From positions 554,757 to 618,756 of the forward strand of contig NZ_SACN01000002.1 in NCBI RefSeq assembly GCF_004005865.1: a stretch of 64,000 nt of DNA, in the 5' to 3' direction. Positions 53,737-62,660 of this stretch are shown here, in pieces. Below the pieces are notes generated by a model. The model ran no database searches. It was not told the DNA's origin and worked only from the letters and a program-made list of their open reading frames with translations. The stretch's first letter is position 1, and each line of letters starts with the position of its first letter. Position numbers and translations under genes: made by a program. The DNA is from Sphingomonas crocodyli. GTDB taxonomy: Bacteria; Pseudomonadota; Alphaproteobacteria; Sphingomonadales; Sphingomonadaceae.

Positions 53737-54501
53737 TTAAGCAGCCGCTCCGATCACCGAAATCTGCCGTCCATAGCCGCTCTCGCCTTTGTGCGTGGCG
53801 CGGCGGAAGCTGAAGAAGCGGCTTTCCTGCGCGTAGGTGTCTTCGCCCAGCGCCATGACGCGGCCGAGGCCGGCTGTGGCAAGGCGGTGGACGACATAAG
53901 CCTCGATATCGAACTGCGCGTGGCCCGCGCGGCGGCCTTCGGCGAAGAAGCGTTCGTTGGCGGGGTCGTCCTCGCCGAAGCGGCGGACGAAGGCGTCGTC
54001 GACCTCATAGCTGGCCCGTGCGATGCAGGGGCCGATCGCGGCGACGATCGCGTCGCGCTTCGCGCCCAGCTTTTCCATCGCCTCGATCGTGCGATCGGTC
54101 ACGCCGGTCAGCGCGCCCTTCCACCCCGCATGCGCCGCGCCGACGATGTTGCGTTCGGCATCGGCGAAGAGGACGGGGACGCAATCGGCGGTCAATATGC
54201 CGATCAGATAGGCCGGATTGTCGGTGACGATCGCGTCGGCATGCGGGCGCGCATCGTCGGCCCAGATGTCGGCCACCACGCAGTCGGGCGAATGCACCTG
54301 ATGGACGGTGACGAGGCTGCGCCCCGGCGTCACCGCCTCCACCACGCGCCGGCGATTTTCGAGGATCGCGTCGCGATCGTCATCCGAACCCAGGCCGATG
54401 TTCAGGCCGGCATGGATCCCCGTCGAAACGCCCCCTTCGCGGCCGAAAAAGCCGTGCGGCGTGTGGGCGAGGAGCGGGGTCTGGATGGGGTGGGGGTGCA
54501 T
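53737..54501 (-). CDS. pgeF: Polyphenol oxidase/purine nucleoside phosphorylase family protein (PgeF/YfiH)
   Basis: A 254-residue protein of the laccase-domain family whose members edit peptidoglycan precursors or phosphorolyse purine nucleosides. Signature segments: FFGREGGVSTGIHAGLNIG, VHQVHSPDC, LTADCVPVLFAD, GAAHAGWKGALTGV and IGPCIARASYEV, giving the expected Cys and His ligands. The start is the Met of HPHPIQTPLLA; a longer frame runs back through a REP-like repeat and is rejected. It lies downstream of the MidA and lgt genes. Confidence 0.92.
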   Translation of the reverse strand: MHPHPIQTPLLAHTPHGFFGREGGVSTGIHAGLNIGLGSDDDRDAILENRRRVVEAVTPGRSLVTVHQVHSPDCVVADIWADDARPHADAIVTDNPAYLIGILTADCVPVLFADAERNIVGAAHAGWKGALTGVTDRTIEAMEKLGAKRDAIVAAIGPCIARASYEVDDAFVRRFGEDDPANERFFAEGRRAGHAQFDIEAYVVHRLATAGLGRVMALGEDTYAQESRFFSFRRATHKGESGYGRQISVIGAAA

Positions 54502-54539
54502 GGGGGATGCTTTAGCGGCGTGAGGCGTGCGGCCCAACC

Positions 54540-54665
54540 TAAATCCTCCCCGGCACGGGGAGGGGGACCGCGAAGCGGTGGAGGGGGGCAGGCCACAGGC
54601 GATGCGTCCAGTCTCCCGCCCCCTCCGTCGCCTTCGGCGCCACCTCCCCGTATCGGGGAGGATCT
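54540..54665. repeat. REP-like palindromic element
   Basis: Arms aatcctccccggcacgggga and ccccgtatcggggaggat enclose the inner segments gggaccgcgaagcggtgg and ccctccgtcgccttcggcgcc. The right half is almost the same as that at 9520-9574. Lies between the MidA gene and pgeF. Confidence 0.75.
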
Positions 54666-55712
54666 TTAAAAGCCCGCCGGGTTCGGCCACCTCGGCGCCA
54701 CCATCGCCAGTGCGCGGAATAGGGTGCCCATCTCCTCCTCGTTCACAAGGCGGCGGTGGGCGAGGCCGATGTCGTCCATCCGGTCGGGGTGGAGCCGGCC
54801 GAGCGCGGCGGCGCGGGCAGCGATGCCCAGCGTGGAGAGGAAGAAGGCCTGGCTTACGGGTCCGTGGACGCGCGCGCCGCCGGTCTGCGCGGCCTTGCCG
54901 AGCGCGGTGAAATCGACATGCGCGGTCAGATCGTTCGCGCCCGGATTGGCGAAGACGTCGGCATAGGCATGTGCGTTCAGCGCCTGCAGCGTATCGCCCG
55001 CATCATAATCCTCATGCCCATAATCGATCGCGAGCAGCGCGCCGCCCTGCCGCGCGATCCGCCGCGCGAGGCGCTGCGCGATCTCAAGGCCCACCGGCGA
55101 TGTTTCGTAGATGCTGCCCGCCACCGCGCCGTGGAGATGGTCCGGCACGCGATCCTCGGCGGGTTCGTCGCCGGGGACAGGGCCAAAGGCATCGTCCTTC
55201 CACCGCACCATCCGCTCGCGCCAGCCGCCATAGGTCATCACATATTGGCGGAACGGCAGCGCATCGAAGAATTCGTTGGCGACGATGGTCAGCGCGATAT
55301 CGTCGGGCAAAGTGCGGACATCGTCGTGCCAGATGGCGTTGGGCACGCGCTCAGCCTGCAGCTTGCGCAGCACCGGGCTGGTCTCGACGAAGTGGACCGG
55401 CGGTTCCAGCCCCTGCGATCGCATCGCGCGCAGCGCATCGGCGGCCAGCGTCCCGCGCCCCGGCCCCAGTTCGACATAGGCGATGTCGGGCTTGCCCGCG
55501 CGGGTCCACAGATCGGCGATCCAGATGCCGATCAGCTCGCCGAACATCTGGCTCACCTCGGGCGAGGTGATGAAATCGCCCTGCACGCCAAAGGGGTCGT
55601 GCGATCCGTAATAGATGATGTTCGCCGCCTCCATATAGTCGGCGACCGGGATCGGTCCGTCGGCGGCGATGCGCGCGATCAGCCGATCCGCCAGTTCGGC
55701 AGGGCTCTCCAT
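54666..55712 (-). CDS. MidA/NDUFAF7-like SAM-dependent methyltransferase
   Basis: A 348-residue member of the MidA family (NDUFAF7 dimethylates an arginine of complex I in mitochondria). The PVADYMEAANIIYYGSHDPF opening, the SAM loop IAYVELGPGRGTLAADALRA and the later ALLAIDYGHEDYD box are typical. In Alphaproteobacteria the gene is usually between lgt and pgeF, exactly as here. The target is probably a respiratory complex I subunit. Confidence 0.92.
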   Translation of the reverse strand: MESPAELADRLIARIAADGPIPVADYMEAANIIYYGSHDPFGVQGDFITSPEVSQMFGELIGIWIADLWTRAGKPDIAYVELGPGRGTLAADALRAMRSQGLEPPVHFVETSPVLRKLQAERVPNAIWHDDVRTLPDDIALTIVANEFFDALPFRQYVMTYGGWRERMVRWKDDAFGPVPGDEPAEDRVPDHLHGAVAGSIYETSPVGLEIAQRLARRIARQGGALLAIDYGHEDYDAGDTLQALNAHAYADVFANPGANDLTAHVDFTALGKAAQTGGARVHGPVSQAFFLSTLGIAARAAALGRLHPDRMDDIGLAHRRLVNEEEMGTLFRALAMVAPRWPNPAGF

Positions 55713-55747
55713 GCGCAGCGCCTTAGCAGAAACAGGTCGTTAAAAGG

Positions 55748-56590
55748 TTAATCGACGACCGAAACGACTTTGCGCTTGCCCGATGTGAGGATCAGGTATG
55801 CGCCGCCGACCAGCATCGGGATGGTCAGCGTCTGCCCCATCGTCAGCCCCCAGCTGAGCGTGCCCAGCTGCACGTCCGGCTCGCGCACGAACTCCAGCCC
55901 GAAACGGATCAGGCCGTAGCCGAGCAGGAAGACGCCGCCCAGCAGGCCCGGCTTCAGCCGCGCGTCGGTGCGCCAGAACAGGAAGGACAGGACGCAGAAC
56001 AGGACGATCCCCTCCAGCCCCGCTTCGTATAGCTGGCTCGGGTGGCGCGGCAGTTGATCGGGCGCGTCGGGGAAGATCACCGCCCACGGCACGTCGGTCG
56101 GCCGGCCCCACAGCTCACCATTGATGAAATTGGCGATGCGGACGAAGAACAGCCCGAACGGCCCGCAGCACGCGACATAATCACCGAAGCGCAGGATGCT
56201 CAGCCCGTTCTTCTTCGCGAGGTAGATGATCGCAAGGAAGGTGCCGAACGCCCCGCCGTGAAACGACATACCGCCCTGCCAGAGTTTCAGCACCTCGATC
56301 GGGTTCTGCAGCAGCTCGGGCTGATAGAACAGCACATATCCCACGCGCCCGCCCAGCAGGATGCCCAACGTCGCATAGAAGACGAAATCATCGGCATGCC
56401 GCCGCGCCATCGGCGCATTGGGCTGCGCGATCAGCTTGGTGAGATACCACCAGCCGATCATGATCCCGGCGATATAGCCGAGCGAATACCACCGTATCGC
56501 CACCGGCCCGATCGACAGCGCGATCGGATCGAGCCCGAGATCGGTGAAACGGATCGCCGAACTCGCGTCGGCCAGGATTTGCAGGATCAA
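55748..56590 (-). CDS. lgt: Phosphatidylglycerol:prolipoprotein diacylglyceryl transferase
   Basis: First enzyme of lipoprotein maturation, in the inner membrane. The 280 residues carry seven predicted helices. Visible boxes are [16 protein letters not shown], the catalytic-loop His in [13 protein letters not shown], and the signature [20 protein letters not shown] with the conserved Asn/Glu/Arg. First gene of the run lgt-midA-pgeF on the minus strand. Confidence 0.97.
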   Translation of the reverse strand: MILQILADASSAIRFTDLGLDPIALSIGPVAIRWYSLGYIAGIMIGWWYLTKLIAQPNAPMARRHADDFVFYATLGILLGGRVGYVLFYQPELLQNPIEVLKLWQGGMSFHGGAFGTFLAIIYLAKKNGLSILRFGDYVACCGPFGLFFVRIANFINGELWGRPTDVPWAVIFPDAPDQLPRHPSQLYEAGLEGIVLFCVLSFLFWRTDARLKPGLLGGVFLLGYGLIRFGLEFVREPDVQLGTLSWGLTMGQTLTIPMLVGGAYLILTSGKRKVVSVVD

Positions 56591-56741
56591 GGGTGCGTCC
56601 CGGTTGTTCGTTTGGGAGGGGCATAGCGGGGGGATCCGCGCGCGTCACCCCGGACGTGCTCGGATGTGGTCTCTGAGATTGTACTGGCGTCCCGCGACGA
56701 TGAAGCTAGCCTGCCGTGCAAGGGACGTTGGGGAGGTCGCT

Positions 56742-57410
56742 GTGCCGCGCTCATTGTATCGGAAGCTATGGCGCTACAACGCCTTCGTCGTAGCGCTATG
56801 CGGCACAATGGGACTGGGCTTATTGGGTTTCGGCGCATGGCAGGTGATCGGGCGCACGCCTCATTTGATCGAGGAGACCGCACGGCCGACAGCATTTGAG
56901 AGTGCTAACAATCTGCCAAGCTTGAGCGATGCGAAGATAATTGGCGGTACGTCGCTCTTGGCGATCAAAACCCAGGCGAACGATGCAGCCGCCTATTCTG
57001 AGCAGCAGGATCGCAACGTCCTGCTGATCGATCTTCGAAATGGCAAAAGCCGATATGTCCTGCCAGACAACAAGCGGAAACTGGTTCAGTGGTACATACT
57101 TCCTGCCTCGGCTGACGATGGCAACGGGGTTGGGCGGGCATATGTGGCGCTTGTCGGGGACGACAGGCCGGAGACAACGCCCAGATATGACGTCCTCATT
57201 GGTAATGTGGCGACCGGCCAGCAGGCATGGGCGGCGCGTGGCGTAACCGCACTCGATGCGCCTGAACTGATCGACGACAATGCCATCGCACTCCTCATCT
57301 CGAACGGAAATGCGCTGAGCTACCATCGATACGGTCTGGCAACCTTGGCTCGGGAAGCGGTTCGTCCGGTTGCCATGATCGCGACGGCGAAGCCTCCGCA
57401 GTCACGATAG
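56742..57410 (+). CDS. Hypothetical protein with one N-terminal membrane helix
   Basis: A 222-residue protein. After PRSLYRKLWRYNAFVV there is one membrane segment (VALCGTMGLGLLGFGAWQVI). The periplasmic part reads as a beta-rich domain (RNVLLIDLRNGKSRYVLPDN; PRYDVLIGNVATGQQAWAAR). The GTG start has a ggggagg site 5 nt upstream. I do not recognise a family. A/T content is somewhat higher than in neighbouring genes. Confidence 0.65.
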   Translation: MPRSLYRKLWRYNAFVVALCGTMGLGLLGFGAWQVIGRTPHLIEETARPTAFESANNLPSLSDAKIIGGTSLLAIKTQANDAAAYSEQQDRNVLLIDLRNGKSRYVLPDNKRKLVQWYILPASADDGNGVGRAYVALVGDDRPETTPRYDVLIGNVATGQQAWAARGVTALDAPELIDDNAIALLISNGNALSYHRYGLATLAREAVRPVAMIATAKPPQSR

Positions 57411-57417
57411 TCCCCCT

Positions 57418-57557
57418 AAAAAATCCTCCGCCGGAGGGGGAGGGGGACCGGCGCAGCCGGTGGAGGGGTATTCGCCCCTTAGACCATCGCTGCCGGCTAA
57501 TACCTCTCCACCACGCCTTTGGCGTGGTCCCCCTCTCCCTCCGGGAGAGGATTTGGA
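57418..57557. repeat. REP-like palindromic element
   Basis: Arms aatcctccgccggagggg and ccctctccctccgggaga; inner stems gggaccggcgcagccggtgg and ccaccacgcctttggcgtgg. Lies between two convergent genes. Closest in form to the block at 10,870-11,010. Confidence 0.7.
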
Positions 57558-57560
57558 GGG

Positions 57561-57911
57561 TCAAAAACTCGCGCCGTCCACCTTCTGCAGCTCCAGCGCG
57601 TCGATATCGATCGTAGGAACGCAGCGCAGGTTGATGGCGCGGACTTCGGAGCCGTTGGGCATCTTGCCGTGGGCGAAGGCTTGGGTGCCGCAGGTCGTGC
57701 AGAAGCGGTGTTCGATATTATGCTTGTTGAAGAGGTAGCTTTTGAGCGCCGCTTCGCCTGAGGTCAGGGTGAATTGCTCGACCGGCACGAAGCTCAACAG
57801 GAAGCCCTTGCGTGAACAGTGCGAGCAGTTGCAGCTCATCGCCTGGGTTGGCGTGTCAGCGTTGACGGTGAAGGCGACCGCGCCGCAGTGGCAGCTTCCG
57901 GAATAGGACAT
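57561..57911 (-). CDS. GFA/CENP-V family protein
   Basis: A 116-residue zinc protein. The first Cys set is SCHCGAVAFTV, the second MSCNCSHCSRKGF, and the third HRFCTTCGTQAF, as in the glutathione-dependent formaldehyde-activating (GFA) family. Enzyme activity of these small proteins is rarely shown; many are of unknown function. It is divergent from the molybdenum hydroxylase gene (52 bp apart). Confidence 0.9.
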   Translation of the reverse strand: MSYSGSCHCGAVAFTVNADTPTQAMSCNCSHCSRKGFLLSFVPVEQFTLTSGEAALKSYLFNKHNIEHRFCTTCGTQAFAHGKMPNGSEVRAINLRCVPTIDIDALELQKVDGASF

Positions 57912-57963
57912 TTCACGAGCCTCCGCGCTTCCTTTGGGCGATGGCCGACCCTATCATGGGCCG

Positions 57964-60234
57964 ATGCACGGGCAAGCACCCAACGAAAAACGGGGATCGG
58001 AAGGCAAGGGGATCACGCGGCGCAAGCTGCTGATCGGCGGCGGCGTGGGCGCGGGCCTGGTCGTCGGCTGGGCCTTGTGGCCGCGCACCTATCGCAGCGA
58101 CCTGACCGCCGCCCCCGGCGAGACGATCTTCGGCGCGTACCTCAAGATCGGCGCGGACGGTCGCGTGATCGTCGCGGTGCCGCAGGCGGAGATGGGGCAG
58201 GGCGTCTATACCTCGCTGCCGCAGATCTTGGCCGATGAGCTGGGCGCGGACTGGCGGACGGTAGGCGTCGAGCCGGCGCCAGTGTCGCCCGTTTATGCCA
58301 ACAGCTTCATCATCGAAGAGGCGCTGTCGGGGAAGGTGCCCGCCTTCATGGGCAGCGTCGCGCATTGGGCGGCGCGCGAGATCGCGATGCGCAGCAATTT
58401 GATCCTGACCGGCGGATCCACATCGATCCGCGCGTTCGAAGCGCCGCTGCGCGAGGCGGGGGCGGTTGCCCGCTCGCTGCTGTGCATGGTCGCGGCGAAA
58501 CGGTGGGGGATCGACTGGGCGGCGTGCGATACGAAGGACGGCTTCGTCGTGCGCGGCGAGGATCGGCTGCGCTTCGCCGAACTGGCGGCCGAGGCGGCGA
58601 CGCTTACCCCGCCCGATCCGGTGCCGCTGCGCGAGCCGGGCGAACGCACGATCGTGGGCACCTCGGTGCCGCGGCTCGATCTGCCGTCGAAGGTGGATGG
58701 ATCGGCGCGCTTCGGCGCGGACGTGCGCCTGCCGGGCATGCTCTATGCCTCGATCGCGCACGGCCCCTATGGCGGCAGCAAGCCCGCCAAATATGTGCTG
58801 GCCGACGCCGAGGCGACGCCGGGCGTCGCGGGCGTGGTGATCGATCCGAAGTTCATCGCGGTGATCGGCACGAACTGGTGGGCGGCGGATACCGGCCTGC
58901 AGAAATTGCAGACCGATTTCGAAACCGCCGGCCCGCGCCCGAACGACATCACGATATCGCGTGCGCTCAAGGCCGCGCTCGATGCCACGCTTAATGGGGG
59001 CGGTAACGCCAAGACGTTTGTCGAGAAGGGCGAGATCGAAAGCGCGCTGGGCGGCAGCAATGTCGTGACCGCGACCTATTCGGTGCCGATGCTCGCGCAT
59101 GCGCCGATGGAGACGCTGACCGCGACCGCGCGCTTCACCGGCGATCGGCTGGAAGTGTGGGTGCCGACGCAGGCGGCGGGGATCTGCCGCGCCGCCGTCG
59201 CCAAGACGATGGGGATGGATGAGGCGCGGGTGACGCTTTACCCGACCCTGCTGGGCGGCGGCTTCGGCCGCAAGGTCGAGGTCGATGCGGCGTGCGAGGC
59301 GGCGATCATCGCGAAGAAGGCGGGCAAGCCCGTCCAGCTCGTCTATCCCCGGCGCGAGGATATCCACGTCAGCCGCTTCCGGCCCCCTGCACTGGGCCGG
59401 ATGCGCGGGCGGATCGGCCCCGGCGGGACGATTGCGGGGTGGGAAGCTACGATCGCCGCGCCGCCCAGCCAGGCCGAGGCGCAGGATCGATTGCAGCTGA
59501 AGGCGCCCGGCGAACATGGGCCGGAGGGCGGCGCCGTCGAAGGTGCGTCTCCGCCTTATGCGACGCCCGCGCTGGCGGTGAGCCATGCCGCCGCGACGAC
59601 CGGGGTGGGGACGGGCTGGTGGCGTTCGGTCGCCAACAGCTACACGGCGTTCTTCAATGAGAGTTTTGCCGACGAACTGGCGTTGCAGGCGGGGCTCGAT
59701 CCGCTGTCGTTCCGCATGGCGGCTTTGTCGAACGCCCCCCGGCTGGCGCATTGCCTGACGACCGCGACCGCGCTGGGCGGCTGGCAGGGCGGGCAGCCGG
59801 GCGTCGGGCAGGGGATTGCGGTCCATAGCTGCTTCGGCAGCCATGTCGCGATGATGGTCGAGGTCGAGGTGACGGCCGATCAGATGGTCAAGGTGCTGAC
59901 CGTCAGCGCCGCGGTCGATTGCGGGCATGTGATCCATCCGGACATCGTGCTGCAGCAGATCGAAGGTGGGATCATCTTCGGCATGTCCAACGCGTTCGGC
60001 ATGCCGATCGAACTCAATGACGGGATGGTCGTGGCGCAAAATTTCGACGGGCTGGGATTGCCGATGCTGACCGATACGCCCGAGATACGGGTCGAGCTGA
60101 TCGAATCCCCGCATGCGGCGGGGGGCGCGGGCGAGATTGCGGTGCCGCCGGTCGCGCCCGCCATCGCCAATGCCATCTTCGCGGCGACGGGCAAGCGCCT
60201 GCGCAACCTGCCGCTGCGTCTGGCAGATGCATGA
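57964..60234 (+). CDS. Tat-exported molybdenum hydroxylase large subunit (IorB-like)
   Basis: A 756-residue xanthine-oxidase-family large subunit of the isoquinoline 1-oxidoreductase beta type. The N-terminus has a twin-arginine motif (ITRRKLLIGGGVGAGLVVGW). The molybdopterin domain then has AEMGQGVYTSLPQILADELG, GGGFGRKVEVDAACEAA and VNPDIVLQQ-like HPDIVLQQIEGG. The partner [2Fe-2S] subunit (IorA) is not adjacent. Substrate unknown; N-heterocycles or aldehydes are usual. Overlaps hemH by 4 bp. Confidence 0.88.
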   Translation: MHGQAPNEKRGSEGKGITRRKLLIGGGVGAGLVVGWALWPRTYRSDLTAAPGETIFGAYLKIGADGRVIVAVPQAEMGQGVYTSLPQILADELGADWRTVGVEPAPVSPVYANSFIIEEALSGKVPAFMGSVAHWAAREIAMRSNLILTGGSTSIRAFEAPLREAGAVARSLLCMVAAKRWGIDWAACDTKDGFVVRGEDRLRFAELAAEAATLTPPDPVPLREPGERTIVGTSVPRLDLPSKVDGSARFGADVRLPGMLYASIAHGPYGGSKPAKYVLADAEATPGVAGVVIDPKFIAVIGTNWWAADTGLQKLQTDFETAGPRPNDITISRALKAALDATLNGGGNAKTFVEKGEIESALGGSNVVTATYSVPMLAHAPMETLTATARFTGDRLEVWVPTQAAGICRAAVAKTMGMDEARVTLYPTLLGGGFGRKVEVDAACEAAIIAKKAGKPVQLVYPRREDIHVSRFRPPALGRMRGRIGPGGTIAGWEATIAAPPSQAEAQDRLQLKAPGEHGPEGGAVEGASPPYATPALAVSHAAATTGVGTGWWRSVANSYTAFFNESFADELALQAGLDPLSFRMAALSNAPRLAHCLTTATALGGWQGGQPGVGQGIAVHSCFGSHVAMMVEVEVTADQMVKVLTVSAAVDCGHVIHPDIVLQQIEGGIIFGMSNAFGMPIELNDGMVVAQNFDGLGLPMLTDTPEIRVELIESPHAAGGAGEIAVPPVAPAIANAIFAATGKRLRNLPLRLADA

Positions 60235-61214
60235 GTGACGGGCGCATGATCGGCCTCCTGCTCGTCAATCTCGGCACCCCCGACGCGCCGACCGCGCCGG
60301 CGGTGAAACGCTATCTGGCCGAATTCCTGTCGGACCCGCGCGTCGTGGAGATCCCGCAGATCATCTGGCAGCCGATATTGCGCGGGATCGTGCTGAACAC
60401 CCGGCCGAAGAAATCGGCGCACGCCTATCAACAGGTGTGGACCGAAGAGGGATCGCCGCTGGCCGCGATAACGAAGCGGCAGACGGCGGCGATCGCGGCG
60501 CATTTCGGTGATCGCGTGGTGGTCGACTACGCCATGCGCTATGGCAATCCCGCGATCGGCGATCGGCTGGCGGCGATGAAGGCGAAAGGGTGCGATCGCA
60601 TCCTGATCGCGCCGCTGTACCCCCAATATTGCGGGGCGACGACCGCGAGCGTGCAGGACGCGGCTTATGCGGCGCTGGGGGAGATGCGCTGGCAGCCCGC
60701 GATCCGCACGCTGCCGCCTTATTATGCCGACCCGGCCTATATCGCCGCGCTCAAGACGTCGGTGGAGGACAGCCTCGCCGCGCTCGATTTCGTGCCCGAC
60801 ATGCTGGTCGCCAGCTTCCACGGCATGCCGGAGCGGACACGAACCCTGGGCGATCCCTATGCCGATCAATGCCTTGAGACCGCACGGCTGTTGGGTGAAG
60901 CCCTTGGTCGTCCGCTAAATGTAACCTTCCAGTCACGGTTCGGACGCGCCAAGTGGCTAGAGCCGGCCACCGATACGACCCTTGCAGCATTGCCGGGGCA
61001 GGGGATGCGGAAGGTTGCGGTGTTCGCGCCGGGTTTTTCCGCCGACTGTCTGGAAACGCTGGAAGAAATCGCGATCCGCGGGCGCGAGACTTTTCTTTCC
61101 GCGGGTGGAACAAACTTCGCCTACATGGCTTGTCTCAATGACGGGGCGGCCAGTCTGGAAATGTTCGAAATTCTCTTGACTCGTGAGCTTGATGGCTGGC
61201 TCGCGCCCTCTTAA
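60231..61214 (+). CDS. hemH: Ferrochelatase
   Basis: Inserts Fe(II) into protoporphyrin IX, the last step of heme synthesis. The 327 residues have the family order: LLLVNLGTPDAP, the YGNPAIGDRLAAM region, LYPQYCGATTASV, and SFHGMPERTR with the metal-site His; the PGFSADCLETLEEI box follows. The ATGA overlap with the molybdenum hydroxylase gene shows coupling. Interesting since the cox locus of the same window needs heme. Confidence 0.96.
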   Translation: MSDGRMIGLLLVNLGTPDAPTAPAVKRYLAEFLSDPRVVEIPQIIWQPILRGIVLNTRPKKSAHAYQQVWTEEGSPLAAITKRQTAAIAAHFGDRVVVDYAMRYGNPAIGDRLAAMKAKGCDRILIAPLYPQYCGATTASVQDAAYAALGEMRWQPAIRTLPPYYADPAYIAALKTSVEDSLAALDFVPDMLVASFHGMPERTRTLGDPYADQCLETARLLGEALGRPLNVTFQSRFGRAKWLEPATDTTLAALPGQGMRKVAVFAPGFSADCLETLEEIAIRGRETFLSAGGTNFAYMACLNDGAASLEMFEILLTRELDGWLAPS

Positions 61215-61247
61215 GCTCGGTTCGAAACTCATTGTGGGAGAGTGAAT

Positions 61248-61970
61248 ATGGCACGGGTCGCAATCGTTACCGGCGGGACTCGTGGCATAGGTGAGGCGAT
61301 CAGCCTCGCCCTGCAGAAGAAGGGTGTCACCGTCGTCGCCAACTATGCCGGCAATGACGCCAAGGCGCAGGAGTTCACCGATCGCACCGGCATCATCGCC
61401 CGCAAGTGGAATGTCGGCGATTTCGATGCCTGCCAGTCGAATATCGAACAGATCGAGGCCGAAGTCGGCCCGGTCGACATCCTGGTCAACAATGCCGGCA
61501 TCACGCGCGACGGCACCATCCTGAAAATGACCTATCAGGATTGGAAAGAGGTGATGGACGTTAACCTGGGTGGTTGCTTCAACATGGCCAAGGGCGTGTT
61601 CCTGGGCATGCGTTCGCGCGGCTGGGGCCGGATCGTCAATGTGGGCTCGGTGAACGGGCAGGCGGGGCAGTATGGCCAGGTCAATTATGCCGCCGCCAAA
61701 TCGGGCATCCACGGCTTCACCAAGGCGCTGGCGCAGGAAGGCGCCAAGGCGGGCGTGACCGTCAACGCGATCGCGCCGGGCTATATCGACACCGACATGG
61801 TCGCCGCCGTCCCGCAGGACGTGCTGGCGAAGATCGTCGCCAAGGTGCCGGTCGGCCGCCTTGGCCATGCCGACGAGATCGCGCGCGGCGTGACCTTCCT
61901 GTGCGGCGAGGATGCGGGCTTCATCACCGGATCGACCATGTCGATCAACGGTGGCCAGCACATGTATTGA
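61248..61970 (+). CDS. phaB: Acetoacetyl-CoA reductase
   Basis: NADPH-dependent short-chain dehydrogenase forming 3-hydroxybutyryl-CoA for polyhydroxybutyrate. The 240 residues contain the cofactor loop VTGGTRGIGEAISLAL, NNAGITRDGTILKM, the catalytic Ser/Tyr/Lys as VNVGSVNGQ and YAAAKSGIHGFTKA, and the C-terminal TGSTMSINGGQHM box characteristic of PhaB. Start at 61,248 follows gggagagtga. No phaC or phaA is seen nearby. Confidence 0.94.
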   Translation: MARVAIVTGGTRGIGEAISLALQKKGVTVVANYAGNDAKAQEFTDRTGIIARKWNVGDFDACQSNIEQIEAEVGPVDILVNNAGITRDGTILKMTYQDWKEVMDVNLGGCFNMAKGVFLGMRSRGWGRIVNVGSVNGQAGQYGQVNYAAAKSGIHGFTKALAQEGAKAGVTVNAIAPGYIDTDMVAAVPQDVLAKIVAKVPVGRLGHADEIARGVTFLCGEDAGFITGSTMSINGGQHMY

Positions 61971-61983
61971 TGGTCGATCGCTG

Positions 61984-62211
61984 ATGTCTGGACCGGTGAA
62001 ACGATCGGTCAGCATCGCGGGCCACGCCACCTCGATCACGCTCGAACCGATCTTCTGGGACGCGCTGGTCCGCGCAGCGGGGGAGGAGGGGCTTCCCCTC
62101 AACGCCCTCGTCGCGCGGATCGACGTCGAGCGGATCGAGCAGGACGACCTGCCCAACCTCGCCAGCGCGATCCGCGTATGGCTGTTCCGGCGGGCGTTGA
62201 GGGAGGGGTGA
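61984..62211 (+). CDS. Ribbon-helix-helix domain protein
   Basis: A 75-residue protein (VKRSVSIAGHATSITLEPIF then FWDALVRAAGEEGLPLNALV), matching the RHH fold of small DNA-binding proteins common in Alphaproteobacteria. 13 bp after phaB, so it may be co-transcribed; a role in regulating phaB is possible but unproven. Confidence 0.75.
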   Translation: MSGPVKRSVSIAGHATSITLEPIFWDALVRAAGEEGLPLNALVARIDVERIEQDDLPNLASAIRVWLFRRALREG

Positions 62212-62278
62212 GGATAGCCGGTCGGTTGATCGGCGCGATATCAAGTGTCATGCAAGGCCCGCAATCTCGGAGCAGGGC

Positions 62279-62557
62279 ATGGCTAGAGACAAAAGATTGC
62301 TAGGCGCGATCCTGCTTTTCGTCGCTTCTGCAGTTGCTTGGGTCATCCAGGCAGCGATTGTTCGCGCCTATATTTATGCTGCGGTGATGGGGAACTGGTC
62401 GGAGTTCAGTCGATTTTTCGGTGTTCGGCCGCCTGCAGAATTCTGTTTTGATCATTGTGTCGCCGAACTGCCGTTCTTCGCTGGCTGGATTGGGGTGGGT
62501 TGTTTTGCCCTTGGCTTCGCCCTGCTGTTCCGCGTTTGGCGAAGGCCCCGCATATGA
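62279..62557 (+). CDS. Small membrane protein, hypothetical
   Basis: A 92-residue protein with two helices: LLGAILLFVASAVAWVIQAA and FFAGWIGVGCFALGFALLF. Not recognised. Lower GC than the neighbours, raising the possibility of recent gain. There is no strong ribosome site. Confidence 0.5.
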   Translation: MARDKRLLGAILLFVASAVAWVIQAAIVRAYIYAAVMGNWSEFSRFFGVRPPAEFCFDHCVAELPFFAGWIGVGCFALGFALLFRVWRRPRI

Positions 62558-62660
62558 TCTCTGGATAAGTCCGGGTGTAATGTGGGCTGCGGGCTTGCCT
62601 CTCGAGAGGATGGGGCGAGTGAGGCTGGCAGTTGGCCGCGTTCGAAAGAGCCCGACCTGA

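Noticed and set aside
57913..60114. 733-codon minus-strand frame opposite the molybdenum hydroxylase
   Set aside because: Antisense shadow; composition atypical and no start context.
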